From the NCBI GenBank assembly GCA_022559845.1, contig CM040127.1:29536708-29600707 (forward strand): a stretch of DNA of 64,000 nucleotides, given 5' to 3'. Shown in pieces: positions 55,363-64,000 of this stretch (within the stretch, counting starts at the first letter, position 1; each line of letters starts with the position of its first letter). A model generated the notes under the pieces. The model worked only from the letters and a program-made list of their open reading frames with translations, had not been told where the DNA came from and ran no database searches. The translations under genes and the position numbers were made by a program. This DNA is from Amorphophallus konjac. Its lineage: Eukaryota; Streptophyta; Magnoliopsida; Alismatales; Araceae.

Positions 55363-56771
55363 CTACATCAGGGGCTTAGGCGCTTTAGGCCTTAACTTCC
55401 CCAGTTCGGTTACATAAGCCCTCCACGGCTCGCATTCTTCCACCACGTGCGCTAACGCCTTTCCCGCAACACTTGTCTTCCAGGGTGCTTTAATGGCCTT
55501 CGCTTCCTTCGCGTCCGCTTCAGTACCCAACTCCCTCTTCTTCAAGGGAACGATGCCAGTCGGTGGCGGGAACGAATGGCGTGGGATGCCAATCTGCAGG
55601 CAGCACCGATGCGCGTTGTAAAGAACAAACTCGGTCGCGCCGATCAGTTGAAGATCGACTTCGGGAGAAGGCCTCATGAGGAGATCAAGCGAAAGCAAAC
55701 ATGCCGGTGCGCAAGTGAAGAAGCCTTGTGTCACGGTGCGGAAGTGAGACCGCCAGTCTTCACGTTTCTTCAGCCACGGAACGCGGTTCACTACAGTACC
55801 ACCAAAGCCTAACACGTCGGCTATGTGGTGAAGCGGGCTTTGTTGGAAGAGCTTCGAAGCGGTTGGCATTCCCTCGCGGTGGTCGAATTTGAAGTGCAAA
55901 TCAAGCCAGCAATTCAAGACAAGTGCGCAACCAAAAGGAGGCTTACCCATACTCGAGGCGGTAAGGCCGCTGTAAAGATAGGCAAGGACGGCGGGTCCCA
56001 CCCTCTTTCCACGCCAGATCCCGCAGATAGCACTCAGCTTGTCTTCCTCCACTATGTTGTCGGTATAAGGAAACAAGAGAGCACCCGCCAGACAGATAGT
56101 GAACCCCTTCATGATTCCCTCCAAATAGTCATCGTCTGGTGACCCTCTCAGGGCGTCCATGACCCACTCCGCGAGCTTTTGGAGATCGATCCCCTTCTGA
56201 GTACGGACCTTTCTAGCTGCGTCGGGCGGCATGAAGCTTCCAAGGACGCTTTCAGAAGTACCCCGTGTCAGCATCCGCATAGCCTTCACCTTCCCGTCAC
56301 TCTTGAATTTCTTCAGACCAAGCAGAAGTTCCACCTCCTCGAGGAGGATGGTCACCTCGAAGGTCGGGAAGATAAAAGTGTGGGTCTGGGGATGCCAGAC
56401 CTCCACTAGCGCGCCCATAGCCGCCCAGTCCATGCGAATCTTCTCGTAATGCTTGGCGTGAATAAGGAGCCCCTGCAGATGCCACTTCGAGAGTATGGCC
56501 CTCATACCAATGGAGATATTGGAAGTCAGCTTTGAAAGCCATGGCAGCTTGGAAAACTTCCTCGGGCCTGGGAAGAGTGGATATGGCTGGGAGAGGAAAG
56601 AAGAAGAAATGAAGGAAGTAAGAAGAAGGTTCACGTGCAGAAATTTGAAAAGAGTCGGCTTACCATATGCGACATGATCGCCCCACTCAGATGACCCTCG
56701 AGGTCGGAAAGTCGCCTAATCTCGCTGCTAGGCTTACTCCTCTTCATAACGCGGGAAGACTCTCCTTCCAT
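55363..56771 (-). CDS. antisense gene C, two exons, PMD-like (443 aa)
   Basis: Exon 1 56771-56664 (36 codons, MEGESSRVMKRSK...), donor ATG/GTAAGC; exon 2 56586-55363 after acceptor CCCAG, phase 0, intact to the stop. It lacks clear identity to A and B but has the same kind of architecture: SKWHLQGLLIHAKHYEKIRM, WHPQTHTFIFPTFEVTILLEEVELLLGL (the PMD-type pattern of a predicted strand then helix) and GPAVLAYLYSGL. The best reading is a divergent PMD-like or DUF7745-like protein; this is from memory of family patterns, not a search. The start ATG is downstream of a TATA at 56870-56862. An ORF start upstream at 56825 is GTG and is not used here. No palindromes precede it. Function unknown. Confidence 0.75.
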
Positions 56772-56861
56772 CCTGAAGATCTCTAGATTCTCCTCTCCTT
56801 CCTCTCCTGAGCTTCCAAAACCCACCTTGGTGCATTTGAATGAACTAGCCTAAGGGGAGTT

Positions 56862-56870
56862 CTTATAGGA
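56862..56870 (-). promoter_or_regulatory. TATA box of antisense gene C
   Basis: Minus strand TTCCTATAAGAACTCC, about 90 bases before the ATG at 56771. Confidence 0.6.
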
Positions 56871-56879
56871 AGGGAAGGG

Positions 56880-57933
56880 TGCTACAGGACAGAACATGTC
56901 ACATCAGTGGTCATTGTCAAGATTTTGTCTGGATCTCCTTTGAACTGTGGTGCGATTCTGCTACCTTTTGATGTTGCTAACCTTTGCTGGCCTGTGCAGG
57001 TTTTACTAACGGACGTCTTTGTCCTATCTCCTGTCCCACCTTTCATTGGTTGGTCCCACCAGGTCATGCATCATAGTATATGATACCTACGCTACTAGAA
57101 CATGTCAAGGACCTTGCGGCCCGAACGAATCTGGGATTTGAGTTCCCCTTCAACAAAAACGGTGATGATCCCGGAAGAGTTTGGGTTGTACGGATAGGCC
57201 GTCAATTTGTGATAGAATGGGGACGACGGTTCCATTCAGTGAGTTGGTACGCGGATAAACGGGCCCCAGCCCAGTATCAGCTCACCGGGTCGGTATCCTG
57301 ACCCGTTCTTCACAAGTTGACAATATTATCCTTGGTTATTTTCTATTTTAGTTTGTTTTGAATTTTTCTTTAAACCCAGCATGCATTCATATAGGACTTT
57401 GATTTATTGCGGAAGATCATTCAAGTGATTCGATTGTGAAAGCCGTTGTGCTCCAATTCCCACAAATATGAGATATTCCACTCCGAATGAAATACTGAGT
57501 TTCCTTGAGACAGCCCTACACTGCTCTTCCAAAGGAGACCCTTGTTTGGACAGACCCTCAGATATTCCTTTACCTTTTTTGACCCACCTTGGCCGCAGCA
57601 CTTCCACATTGGCTGGTAACCGCTCCCCAAAGGTGAAACCTCCGGTTTTATGACCCAGGTACTTCCACACCGAGAAGTTGGTCCCCTTTTGTTTCGTGCC
57701 TGAGCGCACATCTCACCCTCCCTTATTTGATCTCCGTCCAAGCAATCGTCAATATTTGAAAGACCTTCTTCAAGGTCGCCTCATTGAAACTCCAGGAAAG
57801 ATTCCAAACAGTAACGTCAAAAGCGTGTCTCATCACACCTTGGCATCAACTTATCAGTCCGCTCCCACTTCACTCCACTCCATTTCCAACTACGTGTCGC
57901 TCCCTTGCAAAGCAGACGCCAAGGCGGGGCAGC
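56880..57933. other. non-coding end of the element before the 3' LTR
   Basis: No gene is supported; a 73-codon frame at 57080-57301 has no recognisable motif. The purine-rich GACGCCAAGGCGGGGCAGC at 57915-57933 abuts the LTR and is a weak polypurine tract. Confidence 0.6.
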
Positions 57934-60343
57934 TGTAGACACGCCATTCCTGACGTCTCCTGAGGAAGTCTCATATTACTATACGACGCCCCGCGACGGC
58001 TTACGCATTTCGAATCACTTGAGTACTTCCTTTTCTTGAGTCTTCTTCCGCCCTTTTCGGCATCCGGAATCGTCTCGTCACGGCGTTCGGACGACATCAA
58101 CACCAGTCAGACGCATCAAAAGATTCCGGAACCAAGAAGGGTGTCTACCGGGCGGCTGCCGACGCCTAATCCGAGGACCCGGGTGGGTCTTAATGGGGGC
58201 GTCCAGGCCCCTGGACGCCCCCATAATTTTAATTTATTTTATTATTTTCTCAGGGCCCAAAATTAAATAAAATATATATATATTAATGGAGGCGTCCAGG
58301 CCTCTGGACGCCTCCATAAAAAAACAAAAATAAAAAATATGTAAAATGCCAGTTGGCATAGAAAAAATAAAAAAATAAATAAAAATAAAAATAATTAATG
58401 GAGGCGTCTAGACCCCTGGACGCCTCCATAAAAACAAAATATAAAAAAGGTATAAAATGCCAGTTGGCATAGAAAAAATAAAAAAATAAATAAAAATAAA
58501 AATAATTAATTGAGGCGTCCAGGATTCTGGACGCCTCCATAAAAATAAATAAAAAAAATCAAAAATGCCAGCCCTATCATAAAAAGACAAAGAAGCGATA
58601 AAATAATATATTTTTGGAGGCGTCCATGCCTCTGGACGCCTCCATCAACTCCCTCACGGGCGCCGGCCACCGAACGACGGTTTGTCGTGTGTGAAAAAAG
58701 CCAAATATAGAGACGTCCGGTCAGCTGGACGCGCCAATGTCTGAATCACGAGACGCCGCTCACAAAATCACGCGTTGTGCCAAACCGCGTGCGGCCGTCG
58801 TCGGTTTTCGGTGGACCTGTTAGAGGCGTCCGGGACCCTGGACGCCCCCATAAAAGTATTCTAAAAAAATCAATAAAAATAGAATAAAATATTATTTCGG
58901 CCCTGATAGAGGTGTCCAGGGTCCTGGACGCCTCCACCTTCCGGAACTCTATAAATAGAGGCCCACCCCCTCAGTTCTGGGAGAGCTAAGCAGTGATCCG
59001 ATAGGCTGCCGGAGCCCAGAGGCTACGGAGTCATTTTTCTAACCCGTGGGGTCTTTTGTAGGTGGAGGTTCTGCCGGCTTCTCGGGTGCCTACGCTCGCG
59101 AGAGGAAGGTCGTCTTCATCCACCGCGCTTCCCCGTCGTCCCCACGCTGCCGGAGCTCCGCCGGATTTCACCCTCGGCTCATCCAATAAGCTTTTTCTTC
59201 CCCTTTTTCTCCATAGTTCTTTACATTCATCATATTGCATCCTCTATCCCCCTTCACAAGGGCGCCTCTTCTCTTATACTTCTTGCATCCATCATCTCAT
59301 TTTCCTCCTACTCGAGTCCGAGAGGGGTTTAAAAGATAACACCAACCAGGTGTGTGTCTTGCCATCATTTCGTTATTTTTACCACGAGGATTTGAATACT
59401 ACACCTCCATCTTTCTAATCCACTTGTCATTTATTTGTCGTTGTTTTGCAAGGGTACCCGAGGAAAGCCCTCTCCGTCGGCCGGCCGGAAGGAGAGGAAG
59501 AAGCAACCCGCCATGTCCCGCTCTTGAGGTAGGCGCGATCACTTTCTTATTTTGGGGTCTTTCGGCCCCTGGCGATCACATCTTTTCATCGAGGCCGCGG
59601 CGAGTCACTTCCCCAATGGCCGTTTAAATTTCTGTTTCCTATATTCTCTTTATATTTTGTTAAATTCTGCTTATATCATCGAGGCCGCGGCGAGTCACTT
59701 CCCCAATGGCCATTTAAATTTTCGTTCCTATATTCTTTCTATATTATATTATATTTTGCTCATATCATCGAGGCCGCGGCGAGTCACTTCCCCAATGGCC
59801 GTTTAAATTTCCGTTCCTATATTCTTTCTATATTATATTATATTCTGCTCATATCATCGAGGCCGCGGCGAGTCACTTCCCCAATGGCCGTTTAAATTTC
59901 CGTTCTTATATTCTCTCTATAATCTGTTATATTCTGCTCATATCATCGAGGCCGCGGCGAGTCACTTCCCCAATGGCCGTTTAAATCTCTGTTCTTATAT
60001 TCTCTTTTATATTCTGCTATATTCTGCTCATATTCTCGAGGCCGCGGCGAGTCACTTCCCCAATGGCCGTTTCAATTCTTGTTATTTAATTTCTGCACCA
60101 TTCCCGTCCCCCCGAGGCCGCGGCGAGTCACTTCCCGCTATGGCCGTTTGAACCCCATATCTTGCCATATTATACTTGTCCCGCTCGCCCCACCGGAGCA
60201 ATCTCCCGTGGTGGCCCCTTCTCTCTTCTCTATCATTTCTGTGTTGCAGCAAACAACAAAACAAACAAAAAAGAAGAGCCCGCGCGCTCTCCGCATCCTC
60301 TTCCTCGCACCATCGAACTCCGAACCGCGTGACGTCGCTCACA
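57934..60343 (+). mobile_element. 3' LTR of the Tat/Ogre-like element
   Basis: Same ends and same length (2,410) as the 5' LTR, with the palindromes (58193-58940), TATA (about 58949) and seven ~89-bp repeats (59590-60155). About a dozen substitutions relative to the 5' copy were seen by eye. Confidence 0.95.
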
Positions 60344-60348
60344 AGCAT
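60344..60348. other. target site duplication, right copy (AGCAT)
   Basis: AGCAT directly after CTCACA; it pairs with 33252-33256. The X sequence resumes at 60349 with CTCCATTTTTAGCCCC. Confidence 0.95.
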
Positions 60349-60905
60349 CTCCATTTTTAGCCCCATTTTATCTTTCTTCTTTTTTTTGTTGCACTAGGAC
60401 TTTGGCTTTGCACGTTGTCAAACCACGTGCTCAACTTGTGTATGCTTCATCATTGATGTGGGTGTTGACATCAACGCAAGGGGTATAGGGTTTCATCGTT
60501 CACCCAGGCAGAAGGCATGGGTCGACTTGAGTGTGTTTCGTGGCTTAGGCGCGAAGCCATTCGCCGAGAGCATGACTGTAATCGTTAATGTGGAGATTAA
60601 CATTAACGCAAAGGAACAGGATTTCATCATCTATCCAGACGGAAGGTCCAGATTGACTTGAGGATGTGTGTAGCAGCTTAAGCACGAAGCCGCTTGCTGG
60701 AGATGTAGGTTTTATCGTTAATGTGGGGTTTTACATTAACGCAAAGGAATAGTATTTCATCATCTACCCAGACGGAAGATCCAGATTGATTTGGGGAAAT
60801 ATGTTGTGTTTTTATCAGAGCAAATGGAAGGTCTACCCTGGATGGGTTTCAGCATCGATCAGGCAATGTGCCGCTCCACCAGTAGCTGATTTCATCATCG
60901 ATATT
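60349..60905. repeat. X repeats, ~133-bp family
   Basis: CATTAACGCAAAGGA and AGACGGAAGRTCCAGATTGA units, the reverse complement of 7431-8104. No gene. Confidence 0.75.
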
Positions 60906-61560
60906 GGGTTCATACCAATGCAAGGATTTCATAGGTTTCATCGGGATAGACATAAGGTCTAAGCCGGCTAGGTTTCATCGTTGATCGGGCAGTGTGCCAA
61001 TCGACCAATAGCAGGTTTCATCATCGGTATTGGGTTCATACCAATGCAAGGATTTCATAGGTTTCATCGGGATGGACGTAAGGTCTAAACCGGATAGGTT
61101 TCATCGTTGATCGGGCAGTGTGCCAATCGACCAATAGCAGGTTTCATCATCGGTATTGGGTTCATACCAATGAAAGGATTTCATAGGCTTCATCGGGATG
61201 GACGTAAGGTCTAAACCGGATAGGTTTCATCATTGATCGGGTAGTGTGCCAATCGACCAATAGTAGGTTTCATCATCGGTATTAGGTTCATACCAATGCA
61301 AAGATTTCATAGGTTTCATCGGGATAGACGTAAGGTCTAAGCCGTCTAGGTTTCATCGTTGATCGGGCAGTGTGCCAATCGATCAATAGCAGGTTTCATC
61401 ATCGGTATTGGGTTCATACCAATGCAAGGATTTCATAGGTTTCATCGGGATAGACGTAAGGTCTAAGCCGGATAGGTTTCATCGTTGATCGGGCAGTGTG
61501 CCAATCGATCAATAGCAGGTTCTATCACGGTGGGACATATGATAGGTTTCGTCAGAATAG
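60906..61560. repeat. 126-bp tandem repeat array of X
   Basis: The GTGTGCCAATCGA core is at 60992, 61118, 61244, 61370 and 61496: an exact 126-base period over five units. It is the reverse complement of the array at 6786-7430 and has many GGTTTCATC motifs. Confidence 0.95.
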
Positions 61561-62214
61561 ATGTAAGATCTAAATTGGATAGGTTTTACCGTGGTGGGTC
61601 TCAGACAGAAAGTGGAAGGGTTTCATCGGAACAGACGGAAGGTCTACTCCGAGATGGGCTTTAGCATTGATCAGGACGATATGCCTCATGACCAACGGGG
61701 TTTCATCATCGGTGGGACATGCGGTGGACGTGCTGCCAAAGGAGATTTATGAAGTGAACTTTTATATCACCACATTACTGACCCAAGTGCCCTTTCGGGT
61801 TTTCACCGGAGCCAGCCCCCTCTCGCTTTTGCCCACGTGCCCTTTCGGGTTTTCACGTGACGGGGTACCCAATTTTGCCCGTAGCGCCCTTTCGGGTTTT
61901 CGCCACAGCCGGGTTGTTTGCCATTTTTGCACTCGTCCAAGATGTTTTGAACAAGTCCGACGGGGCACCTCTATTTTAAGCCCCATTTCTTATCGTTCAT
62001 TTTTTTTATTTCTCTTTTTTTTGAACTCGTATAAGAGGAGGATATTGAGAGAGTCGACTAGGGCACAAGGCCTTGCGCCGAAAAAAAGCTTATTCGTCAG
62101 CAAGAAGGTAATGCTAGCGCAAAGGACAGATTTGAGCCGATTCGGGCATAGGACCCGCATTGGCGATGTTATTTATTATATACGAGCTCGGCCAAGGCAG
62201 AGTGCCGCTAAACT
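61561..62214. repeat. X spacer and ~220-bp module
   Basis: Degenerate GTTTCATC sequence, then the module at 61760-61990 with three GCCCTTTCGGGTTTTC segments, then GC-mixed sequence matching 5985-6205 in reverse. The open frame across it is not a gene. Confidence 0.75.
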
Positions 62215-62655
62215 GAGGTGTGGATAGCTCGATCAGGGTGGAGTACCACTAGATCAAGATAAGGGTAGCTCGGTCAGAGTAGAGTGCCTCTAGACTAAGA
62301 TATAAGTAGCTCGGCCAGGGCGGAGTGCCACTGGACCAAGGGGAAGGTAGCTCGGTCTGGGCGGAGTGCCACTAAACAAAGGGGAAGGTAGCTCGGTCCG
62401 GGCGGAGTGCCACTAAACCAAGGTAAAGGTAGCTCGATCAAGGTGGAGTGCCACTAGACCAAGTTTGAGGTAGCTTGGTTAGGGCAGAATGCCACTAGAC
62501 CAAGTTTAAGATAGCTTGGTTAGGGCAGAATGCCACTAGACCAAGGGTGAAGGTAGCTTGGTCAGGGCGGAGTGCCACTGGACCAAGTTTGAGGTAGCTC
62601 GGTCAGGGCAGAGTGCCGCTAGACCAAGGTGGATAGAGCTCATCGAGGGTGGAGT
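62215..62655. repeat. 41-42-bp tandem repeat of X
   Basis: About ten units of GGTAGCTCGGTCAGGGCGGAG and TGCCACTAGACCAAG; the reverse complement of 5320-5985. Confidence 0.9.
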
Positions 62656-63519
62656 GCCATTCATTGATGTGGGGTGAACATCAACGCAAAGGAGAGTAGG
62701 GCTTCATCATACAATTCAGACGGAAGGTCCGAACTGAAGTTGCTGGACGGCGGCTTGGGTATGAAGCTGTTTGCCGGGAATGTGGATCTCATCGTTGGTG
62801 CGGGATAGACATCAACGCAAAGGAGAGTGGTTTCATCGTCTACTCGGACGAAGGGTCTGAGTGACGTCGCTGTGTAGCAGCTCAAGCATGGGGCCGTCCA
62901 TTGGGAAATGTGTACATACATTTTACCGTTGATGTGGGGTAGACACCAACGCAAAGAAGGATGATATTTCTTCATGCAGTCCAGACGGAAGGTCTGAACT
63001 GATGCTGACTGATAGCAGCTTAGGCATGAAGCCGTTTACCGGAGGGGTAGATTCACTTAACAGGGACGAAGGGTCCAAGTTAAAGGAGTAAGCCGATCGA
63101 TCTTGTTAATGATGACAAGGGCCGAAAGATTGTTGGACAGGATTTCCGGTGGGACTTTATGATGATCGTCCTTCTCGGAGTTTTATTAGGAAGGGTGAAA
63201 AAGGGAACTTTAAATTACCACATTACTGGCTTAAGCGCCCTTTCGGGTTTTCGCCGAAGCCAGCCCCCTCTTGCTTTTGCCCACGCGCCCTTTCGGGTTT
63301 TCACGTGGCGGGGTACCCGATTTTGCCTGCAGTGCCCTTTCGGGTTTTCACCACAGCTGGGTTTCGGCCATTTTTTTGCCCTTGTTCAGAATGCCCGAAC
63401 AAGTCTGGCGGGACATCTCTATTTTTTAGTCCCATTTTTTTTTCAACACCAGGAAGAGTAGGGTTTTATTATCTAATCCGGACGAAGGGTCCGAATAGGG
63501 CTTCATCATCTGATTGTCA
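62656..63519. repeat. X ~130-bp repeats, module copy, and 3' flank of integrase
   Basis: ATCAACGCAAAGGAG cores at about 62681, 62812 and 62946, then spacer, then the module at 63205-63435. The pol gene of X ends just to the right, so these arrays lie between pol and the convergent gene D. Confidence 0.75.
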
Positions 63520-64000
63520 TCAGTCTTGATTTATCTGTTCATTTGCCACTTCCCCAGCAGGCAGTGGTGCAGCATGATAGAGTTTCAGATGCTTCCCATT
63601 GAGTGGCGAGAACTGAATTTCCCCTCGATGGTTGACAACCACGTAGGCTCCGCCCTCGTAGACCCTCTGGATTACGTATGGACCCAGCCAGTTAGCAGCA
63701 AGTTTGCCTTTTGGATTGGAAGCCATGACTTCCCTTTTCTTGACCATGACCAGGTCTCCTTTCTTGAATTCCCGCCCCTTGACGAGCTTATTGAAGGCAT
63801 TTGCCATGCGGGCTTGGTACATCTGGATATTCTTCTGGGCTTGCAGACGCTTCCCCTCCAGTTCAGCCAGTTCTTCAAGTCTCCTTTCAGCATTGGTTTG
63901 TTCGTCACGAACTAAGCCATGCTGGACTGCAATCCTGAGTGACGGTACCTCCAGCTCTATAGGGACTACTGCCTCGGAGCCGTACACCAGTGAATAGGGT
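63520..64000 (-). CDS. integrase C-terminal end of element X (partial)
   Basis: Open from the right window edge to a stop at 63520 on the minus strand. VYGSEAVVPIELEVPS is the conserved motif just after the integrase core in Tat-lineage elements, followed by a Lys/Arg-rich helix and the C-terminal domain (FKKGDLVMVKKRE, NWLGPYVIQRVYEGGAY, NGKHLKLYH). The catalytic core lies outside the window. It shows that X is a Ty3/gypsy element on the minus strand, so gene D (+) is antisense to it. Confidence 0.9.
   Translation of the reverse strand, partial: PYSLVYGSEAVVPIELEVPSLRIAVQHGLVRDEQTNAERRLEELAELEGKRLQAQKNIQMYQARMANAFNKLVKGREFKKGDLVMVKKREVMASNPKGKLAANWLGPYVIQRVYEGGAYVVVNHRGEIQFSPLNGKHLKLYHAAPLPAGEVANEQINQD

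Larger units (their letters stand above)
33257..60343 (+). mobile_element. complete Tat/Ogre-like Ty3/gypsy element, 27 kb with a nested insertion and a gap
   Basis: Bounded by two 2,410-bp LTRs (TGTAGA...CTCACA) and a perfect 5-base TSD. Order: 5' LTR, PBS, leader, gag-pro, pol (RT, RNase H, archaeal-type RNase H, integrase), then three minus-strand genes (A, B, C), then the 3' LTR. By eye the LTRs differ at only about a dozen sites, mostly transitions, so insertion is recent. The length includes a nested relative (48397 to beyond 50791) and a 100-N gap of unknown true size. There is no separate ORF before gag, unlike classical Ogre. It is inserted into element X. Confidence 0.95.

Overview
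The window is repeat-rich DNA from a plant nuclear genome, almost certainly a flowering plant with a large, transposon-filled genome. The evidence is Tat-lineage Ty3/gypsy coding regions (gag, protease with a G-patch, RT, RNase H plus archaeal-type RNase H, integrase), SIRE-like Ty1/copia termini, GT-AG introns, and several plant mobile domain (PMD) genes, a domain known from plants. I see no conserved host gene, rRNA or tRNA gene. There is one 100-N assembly gap (50792-50891).

Layout. (1) 1-5218: the 3' end of a Ty1/copia element with repeated polypurine tracts and a 3.2-kb 3' LTR. (2) 5219-10390: the 3' part of a Ty3/gypsy element (called X', + orientation): tandem repeats, a decayed antisense PMD gene, PPT and the start of its 3' LTR. 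(3) 10522-16744: three tandem ~2.07-kb units made of X-type LTR in the opposite orientation; the third is split by a 5.2-kb solo LTR (Y, 16745-21928, TSD CCCGG) and ends at about 22374. (4) 23463-33256 plus 60344-64000: a second X element on the minus strand. From right to left it holds the integrase C-terminus, tandem repeats, antisense PMD gene D (now a pseudogene), PPT and 3' LTR. (5) 33257-60343: a young, complete Tat/Ogre-like element inserted into X, with 2,410-bp LTRs and a perfect 5-bp TSD (AGCAT). It encodes gag-pro and pol on + and three genes on the minus strand (A, B, C). A second related element is nested inside gene A and runs into the assembly gap.

How the parts work together. 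Both gypsy families share one plan: LTR, (gag-)pol, then PMD-type genes antisense between integrase and the 3' LTR, so pol and the extra genes converge. Gene B can be followed through seven phase-0 exons to a 757-residue open product, and gene C through two exons to 443 residues. The most striking pattern is in the promoters. Each element carries its own family of short motifs upstream of its LTR TATA box, and in both gypsy families the same motif family also sits upstream of the antisense PMD-gene TATA box. In the big element this is a GGCGTCCAGG/CCTGGACGCC palindrome; in X it is TTCTCGGCGC. The copia LTR and solo LTR Y have AAGTCTATACATT and CGGYACACCCC arrays. This suggests, by inference only, that each element uses a motif-array recognition system linking its two promoters.
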